A stretch of DNA of 64,000 bases from NCBI GenBank assembly GCA_963667575.2, contig CAXXHY010000004.1, positions 1 through 64,000 on the forward strand, written 5' to 3'. The position numbers were made by a program, and so were the translations under genes. This document shows, piece by piece, positions 19,197 through 29,172 of this stretch. The notes below the pieces were generated by a model. That model was not told the DNA's origin and did no database searches. It was given only the letters and a program-made list of their open reading frames with translations. This DNA is from G963665495 sp963667575 (GTDB lineage: Bacteria; Desulfobacterota; Desulfovibrionia; Desulfovibrionales; Desulfovibrionaceae). Position 1 is the stretch's first letter; the number at the start of each line of letters is the position of its first letter.

Positions 19197-21274
19197 TCAG
19201 ATTTCGATATGATAGCGTTCCAGCTTTGCATACAGGGTGTTGCGCCCGATACCCAGTGCTTTCGCTGTCTTGCTGATGTTTTTTGTGATGAAAGTCCAGG
19301 GCTTCCCGGATGGCTTCCTCTTCGCGTTTTTTTGAGTTCGAATTCGTTGGCCGGGGAATGCTGGGAAGGCAGGCTTTCGTCTTTGGCCGTATCCAGCAGA
19401 TAAGCGGGCAAATGGCCGACCTCGAGCCATCTGCCTGTGAGGTTGTTCACCGCGTACTCCAGGCAATTGACCAGTTCGCGGACATTGCCCGGCCAGTCAT
19501 GGGACATGAGCATGGCTTCGGCCTCGGGATTCATGCCGTCGCAGGGGATGCCGAAACTCCGAACACAGGCGGTTCAGATGGTATTGGGCCAGCAGGCTGA
19601 TGTCGCCGCCGCGCTGGCGCAGGGCCGGGATGTTGATGACCACCACATGCAGCCGGTAGAAGAGGTCCTTGCGGAAGCGCCCCTCATCCACGAGTTCCTG
19701 CAGATTTTTGTTGGTGGCGGCGATGATCTTCACGTCCACGGGTCTGGGGGTCCGTGCCGCCCACAGGAACGATGGCCCGTTCTTCCAGGGCGCGCAGCAG
19801 GTTGACCTGCTGGGACAAGGGCATTTCGGAAATCTCGTCCAGAAACAGCACGCCCTTGTCGGCCTTTTGGAATTTCCCTTCACGTCCGCGCTTGGCCGCT
19901 CCTGTAAAGGCTCCTTCGCAATACCCGAACAGTTCGCTCTGTACGAGTTCCTCGGAGAATGCGCCGCAGTTGACGGCAATGAAGGGGTTTTTGCTGCGCG
20001 GGCCCGGCATGGTGGATGCCTCTGGCGAACAGTTCCTTGCCCGTACCGGATTCTCCGGCAAGCAGAATGGTGGACGGTGTGCGCGCGGCATTGGCCGCCT
20101 GGCGAATGGCCTGACGCATCACCTTGCTGCCGTGGATGATGTGGCTGAATCCCTTGGGTGTCGGGGGCTCGGGCTCTTCAGTCATATCGGCTTTTGGAGC
20201 AGGTACCGCGTATTGGCAGGAACGCTGCGTCTCGCTCACCGTGACGATGGCGTCGATCATGGCGCCGTTGACGCTGAAAACAGGCATGGCCCGGACGTAG
20301 AGGTCCGGATCCGTAATGCACTTGATGGTAACGGGGGCACTGACGGTTTCGAGTTTGGCCTTGGACAAAAACGTGTTGTATTCGAAGAAATCATTGGCCG
20401 GACGCCCGCGCAGGGTGCCTCCCGGACTGCTGAGCAGCACTTCCGCCGCACTGTTGGCGCTGGAGATTTTTCCGGAAATATCCACGGAAAGAATGCCTGT
20501 CAGAACGGAATTGAACATGGAAGAAAACAGCGAACTCATCTGGCCTTCCAGTTCGGAGCAATACAGCCGGCACAGCTGCTGTTCCAGAGCCCGTGCCGCC
20601 TGTAGAACCAGTTTCATGCAAATGGAATGGTCGGAATCTTTCGGGCCTGAGATGTGTCGAAACATCCCCAGACGTTGCCCCGCGGGTCAAATATGGGAGC
20701 TGCGGTGCAGCTCCAGCTGTGGTGGCTGCGGCAGAAATGCTCTTCTCCGTATACCTGCATGGGCCGTCCGGTAAACAGAGCCGTTCCGATGGCAATTGGT
20801 GCCGACGCTTTTTTCGGCCCAGTTGGCTCCGGGGCCGAAATTCAGTTTGTCCGCATGGAGCAGTACTTCCAGGTCGCCGCAGGTGTGGGCGACTTTTGCT
20901 TCAGCGTTGGTGATGGTGATCAGCAGTTTTTTGCCTTTGATGGCGTTGTAGGTTGCGGCAATGATGTCGCCGCTGATCATTTTCAGGGTAGAGGTGAAAG
21001 GTTCGAGCTGATTCATGGGAGTAAAGTCCCAACAACTCCGCGGCCCGGGGTCCACCGACATGTCCTGGCATCTGCGCCAGGATTTGACAATGGTCCTGTC
21101 GAGACCATCCAGGGCGATCTCTCCGCCATCGACAAACTGTTTCCAGCGCGAGTAGTCTACCATTGACCCCCGCTGTATCCGTGGCTGGGTGATATGAGGC
21201 TCTATTGGCGCATTCGATCGTACTGCATCCTGACTGATTTCGAATCCGTCACCACTTCTCAGGAGCAAATGCAT
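19197..21274 (-). CDS. acoR: AcoR-like sigma-54-dependent transcriptional activator (frame interrupted)
   Basis: Enhancer-binding activator of about 690 residues. In order: a GAF-like sensor half (SWRRCQDMSVDPG; NWAEKSVGTNC), a PAS-like segment (SSMFNSVLTGILSVDISGKI), the AAA+ domain with Walker A GESGTGKE, the sigma-54 contact loop GAFTGA, VLFLDEISEMP and RKDLFYRLHV, and a Fis-type helix (ISKTAKALGIGRNTLYAKLE). The start at 21274 has GGAGG 6 nt upstream; M at 21301 lacks one. Frame breaks occur near 20800, 19990, 19740, 19550 and 19290, each of one base. It faces away from the acetoin-type dehydrogenase genes, whose promoter is of the -24/-12 class, so it is the obvious regulator. Confidence 0.86.
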
Positions 21275-21351
21275 TGTCAACCTCCATTGAACTTCACGCA
21301 ACGGGTTTATCCACCCATATGCTTTGACCCATCTGTAACAGCACTGTCAAG

Positions 21352-21368
21352 TGTTCGGGAATGGAACA
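21352..21368. promoter_or_regulatory. Putative activator-binding site 1 (TGTTC-N7-GAACA)
   Basis: Inverted repeat TGTTC GGGAATG GAACA, extended by one pair (G at 21351 and C at 21369). It lies 78 bp upstream of the acoR start and about 177 bp upstream of the -24 element of the divergent operon. Confidence 0.6.
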
Positions 21369-21455
21369 CTCCGACTCTGAAAATGAATAGTTAAATTCAG
21401 TTATGCCGGATTGTTATGATGTCCTTTGCTGTTATTTTGCAGTGCAATATCCGTT

Positions 21456-21472
21456 TGTTCCAGCCTCGAACA
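21456..21472. promoter_or_regulatory. Putative activator-binding site 2 (TGTTC-N7-GAACA)
   Basis: Inverted repeat TGTTC CAGCCTC GAACA with the same half-sites and the same 7-nt spacer as site 1. The centres are 104 bp apart, close to ten helical turns, and this one is about 73 bp upstream of the -24 element. Confidence 0.6.
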
Positions 21473-21535
21473 CAATCCGGAACAAATGAATCGGAGTTTT
21501 ACTGTATCCTGCTGAAATAGTTGCTTCAAAATGCT

Positions 21536-21551
21536 TGGCACCAGCGTTGCA
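21536..21551 (+). promoter_or_regulatory. Sigma-54 (-24/-12) promoter of the acetoin-type operon
   Basis: TGGCACCAGCGTTGCA matches the consensus TGGCAC-N5-TTGCA exactly, with GG and GC elements 12 bp apart. It lies 50 bp before the E2 gene start and agrees with the neighbouring sigma-54 activator. Confidence 0.85.
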
Positions 21552-21601
21552 ACATACGGGTTCCATACGTCTTCATACGGAACCACTCAGGAGGATAGGA
21601 T

Positions 21602-22945
21602 ATGGCTCAACAAGTGATCATGCCCAAATGGGGCCTGACAATGAAAGAAGGAAAGGTCGTCCGCTGGCTGAAAAGCGAAGGCGACTCTGTAGAGGCTGGC
21701 GAACCGCTTTTCGAGGTCGGAAACCGACAAAATCACCAATTCCGTCGAGGCTCCCGCCAGCGGGCGTCTTGGCCCAGATCATCGTACCAGAGGGTGATGT
21801 CGCCGCGGTGCAGGCTGTTCTGGCAATCATCGCCGCGCCGGGTGAGACTCCGGAAAAGGTCTCGGCCGGAGCGGCCGCACCTGCCGCTGCCGCAAGCGAA
21901 GCCCCCGCTGCAGCAGATGCTCCTGCCGCAGCTCCCGCCGTGGACGGCAAGTTCGTGCCTGCCATGCCTGCCGCGCGCAAACTGGCCAAGGAGCTGGGTG
22001 TGGATCTGGCCACGGTCACGGGCACCGGCCCTGACGGCAAAATTACCAAGGCGGATGTCCAGAAGGCCTCCGAAACCATACCCGGCGTCAACGCCAGCCC
22101 CAAGGCCGTGGAATTCGCCCGCAAGAAGGGCATAGATCTGACCCAGATCACCGGTACGGGCGAAGATGGAAAGATCACCAAGGCCGATATTCTGCGGGCC
22201 ATGAATCCTGGCCGCCCAGCAGCCTGCCGCCGCAGCTTCCGCCGCCGCCAAGGACACCATTCAGCCCATGGAAGGCATACGCAAGAATCATTGCCGACAA
22301 CATGAAGTCCAGCCTGGACAACGCCGCCCAGCTTTCGGTGTTCGTGGAACTGGACGTCACGGAACTGGTGGCGTTGCGTACGGCGTTGCAGGTCCGTAAC
22401 AAGCGCGATCCGGAATACCGGCTGTCCATACAATGATTTGATAGCGTACGCGGTCTGCCGCGCGCTCAAGAAACATCCCATCATGAATTCGACGCTGCAG
22501 GAAGACGGCATTCACCCAGCATCCCCACGTCAACCTGGGCATAGCCGTTTCTCTGCCCAACGGTCTGATCGTTCCCAATGTCAAGGAAGCGGACACCTTC
22601 ACCCTGGAAGAGCTCAAAGCCAAGGTCCGCGATGTGGCCGGCCGCGCGCGCAAGGGCGGACTGGGCATGGACGAGATCGCCGGCGGCACCTTTACCATCA
22701 GTAATGTGAGCATGCTCGGCGTGGACGGCTTCACCCCCATTCTGAATCCGCCGGAAACCGGCATTCTGGGTGTGGGACGCATTGTTGAAAAGCCCGGCGT
22801 CAAGGATGGCGAAATCTGCATCCGCCAGATGATGACCCTGTCCCCTGACCTTCAACCACATGACCACGGGACGGCGCTCCGGCCATGACCTTCCCTGCGC
22901 GAGCTGGGAGACATGCTGGAAAATCCCGCTCTGATGATCGCATAG
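21602..22945 (+). CDS. acoC: Dihydrolipoamide acetyltransferase (E2) of acetoin-type dehydrogenase (frame interrupted)
   Basis: E2 core enzyme that passes the acetyl group from lipoyl-lysine to CoA. It has an N-terminal lipoyl domain (MPKWGLTMKEGKVVRW; the lipoyl lysine lies in ETDKI once one extra G near 21718 is removed), an Ala/Pro linker, and then two successive E3/E1-binding domains (MPAARKLAKELGVDLATVTG and SPKAVEFARKKGIDLTQITG, each followed by G-x-DGKITKADI/V). The catalytic domain includes HPHVNLGIAVSLPNGLIV and the NHMTTDGAPAM active site. About nine frame breaks, almost all single extra bases. Start preceded by AGGAGGATA; first gene of the operon. Confidence 0.87.
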
Positions 22946-22954
22946 GCAACGACC

Positions 22955-23381
22955 ATGTCGCGTAAACGCTTTGCCATAGAGCTCGGATACGCCGCTGACC
23001 CTGCACGGCGAGGACATGACCAAGGCCGCGGTTCGCGCGGTCAAGGACGCGGTCTCGCGCGTCTGTCTGTGCGGTCTGGTGGAAATCTGCGGACGTGATC
23101 AGTTTCAGGGCATTTTCGTGCATGCCGAAGTGGCCGTGCCGGATCCGGATGCAGTGGATCAGGCCGCCGTGCTTGCCTGTATTCCCATCGGCAGCGCCAC
23201 CCTGACTCTGCATCGGGGCGGCATGCGCGTGGCAGGTATCGAAGTGCCCTGTTTCGCCCCGGGAGTGAGCGACATCGTGATGGCCTGTGCCGCACTGACT
23301 GTGTCCATCGAGACGGACATCGCGAACAACGGGACGCTATCGGACAAACCGGCCTGCGGATGCGCCGCCAGGGCCGATTAA
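22955..23381 (+). CDS. Lin0512-family protein (frame interrupted)
   Basis: About 141 residues beginning MSRKRFAIELG, then, after one extra C near 23000, LHGEDMTKAAVRAVKDAVSR and CLCGLVEICGRDQFQGIFVH in one frame to 23381. The T-K-A-A-x-R-A-V-K-D-A-x-S-R-x-C-L pattern is that of the Lin0512 family of unknown function, which I recall as an accessory of dehydrogenase clusters. It lies 10 bp after E2 and just before E1-alpha, so it is likely co-translated. Two glycine-bracketed Cys residues are notable. Confidence 0.65.
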
Positions 23382-23399
23382 ACCAGAGGAGAAACAACA

Positions 23400-24362
23400 A
23401 TGGCTTTCAGCAAAAAGACATTGGTTCAAATGTACGAAACAATGAACAAGATCAGGGATGTTCGAGCAGAAGCTCCAGGAATTTTTCGCAGCGGGCGAAA
23501 TTCCGGGCTTCGTGCACCTCTACCTCGGTGAAGAAGCCGTGGCCACCGGCGCCTGCGCCGCGCTCACGGACAAGGACGCCATAACCAGTACGCACCGCGG
23601 CCACGGTCATCTGCTGGCCAAGGGCGGCGACCTGAAGCTGATGATGGCGGAAATTTTCGGCAGAAAAACCGGCTACTGCAAAGGCAAGGGCGGTTCCATG
23701 CACATCGCGGACATGGACCTGGGCATCCTGGGCGCCAACGGTATCGTGGGCGGCGGCGGTCCGCTGGCCGTGGGCGCTGCTCTGGCGGCCCAGTACAAAA
23801 AGACCGACAACGTGGCCCTCTGCTTTTTCGGCGACGGCGCATCCAACCAGGGCACCACGCAGGAATCCCTGAACTGGGCCAGCGCCTGGAAGCTCCCTCT
23901 GGTTTTCGTGAATGAGAACAACGGCTACGGCATCTCCTGTCCGCAGTGCAAATCCATGGCCATCACCGATATCGCGGACCGCGCGGCAGCCTACGACATG
24001 CCCGGCGTGGTTGTGGACGGCAACGATGTTCTGGCCGTGCACGAAGCCGTGCTGGAAGCCGTGAAACGCGCCCGCAAAGGCGAAGGCCCTTCCCTGATCG
24101 AATGCAAGACCTACCGCTGGCGCGGCCACCTTCGAAGGGGACGCCTGCACCTACCGCTGCACCGAAGAGCTGGAAGCCTGGCTGGCCAAGGATCCCCATT
24201 CCCCGTTTTGAGAAAAAGCTCATCGAAAGCAAGACCCTTACCGAGAAAGAGATCCGAAAAGATCAAGGCGGATATCGCCAAAGCCGTTGATGAGGCAGTG
24301 GCCTATGCCAAGGAAAGCCCATGCCTGAGACCAGCGAACTGCTGGACGACGTGTACGCGTAA
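23400..24362 (+). CDS. acoA: Acetoin dehydrogenase-type E1 component, alpha subunit (frame interrupted)
   Basis: Thiamine-diphosphate-dependent E1-alpha. Diagnostic segments are GFVHLYLGEEAVATGACAAL, STHRGHGHLLAKGGD, the ThDP/Mg motif FFGDGASNQGTTQESLNWAS and VNENNGYGIS. The first 20 residues (MAFSKKTLVQMYETMNKIR) are in another frame from 23458 on because of one extra base; the main frame is then clean to about 24130, with further breaks at 24130, 24200 and 24260-24320 before DDVYA at the stop. Start preceded by AGAGGAG. With the beta subunit it would oxidatively cleave acetoin (or decarboxylate a 2-oxo acid). Confidence 0.87.
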
Positions 24363-24404
24363 TATCTCGTAACTACTATGAATTATAAATAAACGGAGAG
24401 AGCA

Positions 24405-25376
24405 ATGTCCGAAAAAACATATCTTCAGGCACTCAACGACGCGTTGAAGCAGGAAATGGAGCGTGACGAGAATGTACTCATTTTCGGTGAGGACGTTGGA
24501 CAATTCGGCGGTTGTTTCGGCGTCACCCAGGGGCTTTTCGATAAGTTCGGCGAGGAACGCGTACGGGATACGCCCATTTCGGAAAGCGTGTCGTAGGCGC
24601 TGCCGCCGGTGCGGCCGCCAGCGGGCTGCGTCCCGTTGCCGAGCTGATGTTCGTGGACTTCATCGGCGTTTCCTGGATCAGCTGTTCAACCAGGCCGCCA
24701 AGATGCGTTTCATGTTCGGCGGCAAGGCCACCGTGCCCATGACGCTGCGCATGCCGCAGGGCGCGGGCATCGGCGCAGCCGCCCAGCACTCCCAGAGCCT
24801 GGAATCCTGGTTCATGAACATTCCCGGACTCAAGGTCGTTATCCCCGCCACTCCCTATGATGCCAAAGGGCTGCTGATCAGCGCCATCCGCGACGACAAC
24901 CCCGTGGTCTTTCTGGAGCACAAGCTGCTGTACGGTGTGAGCGGCGAAGTGCCCGGACGATCTGTATACGGTGGAAATCGGCAAGGCCGACATCAAACGC
25001 GAGGGCTCGGATGTGACCATCGTGGCCACCTCCCTGATGGTGCACTCCGCACTGGAAGCCGCGGACAAGCTGAAAGCCGACGGCATCAGCGCCGAAGTGG
25101 TGGACCTGCGTACGCTGCTGCCTCTGGACAAGGACAACCATTCTGGATTCGGTGAAAAAGACCAATTCTCTGGTCATCGCCCACGAGGCCGTCAAGTTCG
25201 CCGGTCCGGGCGCGGAAATCGCGGCTCTGGTGGCCGAAGAAGCCATCGATTTTCTGGACGCCCCCATCAAGCGGGTGGGCGCTCCCTTCTGTCCGGTGCC
25301 TTTCTCCCCGCCGCTGGAACAGTTTTATATTCCCAACGCGGACAACATCGTCGAGGCAGTCAAAAGCATCAAATAA
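24405..25376 (+). CDS. acoB: Acetoin dehydrogenase-type E1 component, beta subunit (frame interrupted)
   Basis: E1-beta subunit of about 320 residues. MSEKTYLQALNDALKQEMER starts it; ENVLIFGEDVGQFGG, FGGKATVPMTLRMPQGAGIG, QSLESWFMNIPGLKVVIPAT and NPVVFLEHKLLYG are typical of the family. One-base breaks near 24593, 24665, 24958 and 25137 move the frame; the final frame ends FSPPLEQFYIPNADNIVEAV, then KSIK. Start preceded by CGGAGAGAG. Co-operonic with the alpha subunit 42 bp upstream. Confidence 0.87.
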
Positions 25377-25389
25377 AGAACGTTATCCT

Positions 25390-25417
25390 GCGGGGGAACG
25401 CGCGTGCGTTTCCCCGC
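25390..25417 (+). terminator. Intra-operon hairpin between acoB and acoX
   Basis: GCGGGGGAACGC (25390-25401) pairs with GCGTTTCCCCGC (25406-25417). A short T-rich stretch follows, so it could attenuate transcription into acoX or protect the upstream mRNA. Confidence 0.55.
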
Positions 25418-25441
25418 GTTGTTTCAAGCGAGGTCATACGA

Positions 25442-26436
25442 GTGAGCATCGCAGGCATCCTGGCCAATCCCGCCTCCGGCAAGGACATCAGGCGTCTGGT
25501 GGCCCCATGGCAGTGTTTTCGACAACCAGGAAAAGGTCCGTATGGTACGGAGGCTGATTCTGGGGCTGGAACGCGCCGGAGTTTCGCGGATTCTCTACAT
25601 GCCCGATTCGTACGCCATTGTTCCCAGGGGCTCTCAACGCCATTTCGCCTCTCCATCCCTGTGGAAGCGGTGGAAATGCCCATCCGCAACACCGAGACCG
25701 ACACCACCACGGCCGCGGGCATCATGGAAACCCTCGGTGTGGGCTGCCTGGCCGTGCTCGGCGGCGACGGAACCAGCCGGGCTGCCTGCAAAGGGCAGCA
25801 TCAATATTCCTCTCATGCCCTTGTCCACCGGGACCAACAACGTGTTTCCGTTCATGGGGGAGGCCACGGTCGCGGGGGCTGGCTGCGGGCCTGGTGGCCT
25901 GCGGACGCCTGCCCAGGGAAGAATGCTGCGTACGTTCGTGCATGTTCGATATTCTTATTGATAATGTGGAAGTGGATATAGCTCTTGTTGACGCGGCAGT
26001 GTACGATGACGTATTCCTCGCCTCGCGCGCGGTCTGGCACATGGAAAAAGTGCCGCAGCTGTTTTTGTCCCGTTGCAGTGCCGCTTCCATCGGCCTTTCG
26101 GCCATTGGCGGCCAGATGCGCAGCCTGCGTGCGGACGAACCGCTGGGCCTGGCGTTGGAACTGGGGCAGCCGGCAGCCACCACGGTGAGCGCGGCCATAG
26201 CCCCCGGCATGTTCGCGGATGTTCTCATCCGCACGGTTTCGGAGATGTCTCCCCGGCGAAAATTTTTCCCATCAATGTCGCACCGGGGTTGATCGCCGTG
26301 GACGGCGAACGCGAGGTGGAAATTCACAGCGGCTCCCGAGCGGTCCATTCGTCTTAACACCAACGGACCGTGGGTGGTCGATGTGCAGAAAACCATGGCC
26401 CTGGCCAGAGAACACCAGCTGTTCTGCCGGGCCTGA
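25442..26436 (+). CDS. acoX: AcoX-like NAD-kinase-fold protein (frame interrupted)
   Basis: About 325 residues starting at GTG 25442 (VSIAGILANPASGKDIRRLV). The nucleotide-binding motif VLGGDGTSRA and the later IPLMPLSTGTNNVFPFM belong to the ATP-NAD/AcoX kinase fold. One-base breaks lie near 25508, 25630, 25790, 25875, 26250 and 26335; the stop is at 26434. AcoX genes accompany acetoin dehydrogenase operons, where their exact role is not settled. A less likely start lies upstream in frame. Confidence 0.8.
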
Positions 26437-26462
26437 TCGGCTTATTCAAGGAGAAAACGGAC

Positions 26463-26773
26463 ATGAGCCAAGTACTCAAGGCAGCGTTTATTTTTATTGC
26501 GCCCACACGGCGATCCGCAGCAGCACCGGAGCTGGGGTGCGTACGGAGCAGGTCGAACTGCTGACCGTGGCCGTGGGGGATTACGCCCAGGCGGAAAGCC
26601 TGGCCAAGGAACTGGTGGAAAAAGAGGGCATCGGCGCCATCGAGCTTTGCGGCGGATTCGGCGTTGCAGGAACGGCCCGTGTGGCCGCGGCCGTGAATGT
26701 GCCCGTAGGCGTTGTCCGCTTCGACGTGCATCCCGGACTGGGGAATGTCAGCGGAGACGCGCTGTTCAGCTGA
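26463..26773 (+). CDS. DUF6506-like small protein (frame interrupted)
   Basis: About 100 residues: MSQVLKAAFIFIAP, HGDPQQHRSW (in the next frame), then EQVELLTVAVGDYAQAESLA, GIGAIELCGGFGVAGTARVA and FDVHPGLGNVSGDALFS to the stop. This matches my memory of the DUF6506 family of unknown function. AAGGAG lies upstream. Last gene of the rightward operon; a hairpin follows. Confidence 0.65.
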
Positions 26774-26788
26774 AGACACAGGGAAGGG

Positions 26789-26814
26789 CAAGGCGGACGG
26801 AGTGAGCCGCCTTG
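26789..26814 (+). terminator. Stem-loop at the end of the acetoin-type operon
   Basis: CAAGGCGG (26789-26796) pairs with CCGCCTTG (26807-26814), 15 bp after the last stop; the downstream tract is only moderately T-rich. Confidence 0.6.
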
Positions 26815-26940
26815 TCGTTCCCTTACCCGGCCTACCCGGATATCCGGAAAAATCCGTACAACTTCCTGAAAAGAGACTCCTGGCCACAGGCCGGGACAGT
26901 TTGTTTCCAGACTGTTTAGCCTCAGCTCGATTTAATCGCC

Positions 26941-27331
26941 CTAATCCTTATCCAGTACGTGTTTTTTGGGGATGAAGCAGGTGAAGGTCCCTGAAAAGAC
27001 GACCTCTTCATTGCAGAACACTTCCACCTGAACCAGGTGCTTGCGGTCCCTGCGGCGAGGTGTCCTGCGCCCTGGCCAGCAGCACGTCGCCCACGCGCGA
27101 CGGTTTCAGAAAACGGGTTTCGGCTGCTCCGAGCACCACGTTGGGGTGGTTCACGGAAAGCATGGCCGCATAATCGGCCAGACCGAAAATGAACCCGCCG
27201 TGGACCAGCCCCATGGCATCCGCAGCCATGCGCTGGTCGCATTCCAGGCGGACTTCTGCCTTGGCATCCTCCACCAGAACCGGCTCGCCGCACAACGTCC
27301 GGTCGATATTTTCATGTGTGGCAATTTTCAT
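26941..27331 (-). CDS. PaaI-type hotdog thioesterase (frame interrupted)
   Basis: About 130 residues. MKIATHENIDRT starts at 27331, with AGGAA 7 nt upstream, and the frame holds AADAMGLVHGGFIFGLADYA, the HGG/aspartate active-site region of hotdog acyl-CoA thioesterases. An extra base near 27055 shifts the frame; the correct continuation reads HLVQVEVFCNEEVVFSGTFT and ends KKHVLDKD at 26941. It would hydrolyse acyl- or phenylacetyl-type CoA esters. It is on the opposite strand to the dehydrogenase operon and upstream of nothing obvious, but sits in the same functional neighbourhood. Confidence 0.75.
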
Positions 27332-27414
27332 ACGCTTTTTCCTCACGAATTCTGCACCTGCAATGTCCGGGAGGCCGTCCCCCGGACTTCGCAGGTACTG
27401 GATGGAGTCAGGCG

Positions 27415-27740
27415 TTAAAACAAATCTTCGAGTTCTTCAAATACATAATGCCATCTGCATGATCTTGGGGGATCCGCCCATGGCAGTGGCCAGCAGGGCG
27501 GCCTGCATGATTTCTTCCTTGGTGGCGCCGTAACTGGCCGCGCCCTGTATGTGAATCGAGATGCACATATCGCATTGGGACATCACGGCGCAGGCAACGT
27601 GAATGAGTTCCTGCGTCTTGTGGTCCAGCGGCCCGAAATTGATAATTTCTTTCGTGAACTCAAGATACTTGGGGAAAACGTTGCCAGCCTCGCTCATCAT
27701 TTTTGCCAGTGTAGTTTGCGCTTTTTCCGCTGCGATCCAT
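27415..27740 (-). CDS. Carboxymuconolactone decarboxylase/AhpD-family protein (frame interrupted)
   Basis: About 107 residues. The central frame (MMSEAGNVFPKYLEFTKEII; CAVMSQCDMCISIHIQGAAS; GATKEEIMQAALLATAMGGS) is a CMD domain with the C-x-x-C-x-x-x-H motif (CDMCISIH) used in peroxidase or reductase activity. The natural ends lie in other frames: the start at 27740 (MDRS, then EKAQTTLAK after deleting one base) has GGAGAG upstream, and the end reads MAYVFEELEDLF once one extra T near 27446 is removed. Without correction the frame is 27437-27700. Confidence 0.75.
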
Positions 27741-28015
27741 TAGATTCTCTCCTGAATTTTGATGTTAAGATTCCCGTATAAAGCAAGGAGCATGCCTTGC
27801 AGCTTCAGGAGAGAAATAAGTTGTTATTTCATAGTGTTGTAGTATTTTATAACTGGAGAGCCCCTTGTGGGGGGATTTGTCCCAGAGGCGAACATTGCTC
27901 GAAAATCGAACAATTGGACAGGACAGCTTTTTGGGCCGGGATGGCCTTTTCAAGGCTGGTTGCGTTTTTTGAAGTCTTTGCCAGTCCCTGAGGAGGGGCA
28001 TCCCGGCAGCTGTTT

Positions 28016-29001
28016 TCAGAACAGGCAGTCAAGAAATACGGGGAGATCCACGCCCTTGATATAGTCGGCCAGGGGAACCTGTTGCAAAGCGTTTTCCAGG
28101 CTGGAGCGCTCGTGGCGGCAACCCGCAAGCAGGTCCCTCGAATTTCGCTGATGCTGCGTACGCCGAAGTAGTCCCCGAACAGCCGGGCCTGGCGTATAGT
28201 GCCCTTGTCCACGTCCAGGTGCACCCTCCAGCACCCCGCCTGGCGTACGGGTGGTACGGGTGAAATTGTAGGCCGGGGAAAATCCGTAGTTCCAGTCCCA
28301 GGTACGATAACGGCTTTGCGCCACGTCTTCGATGGCCGTGATTTCATCCTGGGCCGAGGCTCAGTTCGCCCTGGGCCGCGCCCTGGGAAACCAGGTCCAT
28401 CAGGGCGGAGATGAAGTCGGTGACCGCCATGGGCTCGGGAAGGTGGCTGGAAATGTTGGTGATGCGCTTGCTGACGCTTTTTACGGCCTTGTCCTGGTAT
28501 TTTTCCGGCGCGATCCGCAGGGCGCCCGAGATGTCGGCGATATCCGAGGCAAAGAGCAGGGTGCCGTGATGCAGCAAGCCTGTTTTTGTGGATGTGCTGG
28601 GCATTGCCGGAAAACTTCAGGCCGTCGATGACCAGATCGTTGCGTCCGTCGAACGCGCAGTTTACGCCCCATGTGTTGCAGGGCATCGAGGATGGGTCTG
28701 GTAAAGCGCTGGAAATCCAGCCCCTGGGAAGGGGACGTGCCGCTGATAAAGGTGAAATTGATGTTGCCGAGGTCGTGGAACACCGCGCCTCCGCCGCTCA
28801 TCCGCCGGATCACGGGGATCTGGTGCGTTTGCACGAAATTTTCGTCGATTTGCGAGAGAGTGTTCTGATTTCGACCGACAATGACGGACGACTGGTTGCG
28901 CCAGTAGCATGAACACCTCGGCGTCAGTGGCGGGTCAGCAGCCATTCCTCGGCTGCGAGATTGAAGGCTGGATCCGTGGACTGGTTGTAAATATAGCGCA
29001 T
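28016..29001 (-). CDS. lplA: Lipoate-protein ligase A (frame interrupted)
   Basis: Attaches lipoate to the lipoyl lysine of E2 or glycine-cleavage H proteins. The start MRYIYNQSTDPAFNLAAEEW at 29001 has AAGGAG upstream. Pieces in order are SVIVGRNQNTLSQIDENFVQ, IPVIRRMSGGGAVFHDLGNI (the R-R-x-S-G-G-G-A-V-x-H-D ligase motif), NDLVIDGLKFSGNAQ, LLHHGTLLFASDI, then RYRTWDWNYGFSPAYNF and a C-terminal end at 28016. At least five single-base breaks. Its place beside the 2-oxoacid-type dehydrogenase makes functional sense, since that E2 needs lipoylation. Confidence 0.85.
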
Positions 29002-29172
29002 GGTTACTCCTTGGCTGGAATGGCCGGGGTGGTCTGCCGGCCCGAAATCATCTGTTATAAGTCTTTGCGGCCGATCGCAAGAAGCGGGGCCTGCAGCCGG
29101 AGTCATACGAAAAATATGCCAGCAGGATTGATCTTGCGAGACTTGCCGAGCAAGTGGAATGTGCAGGGAAAA

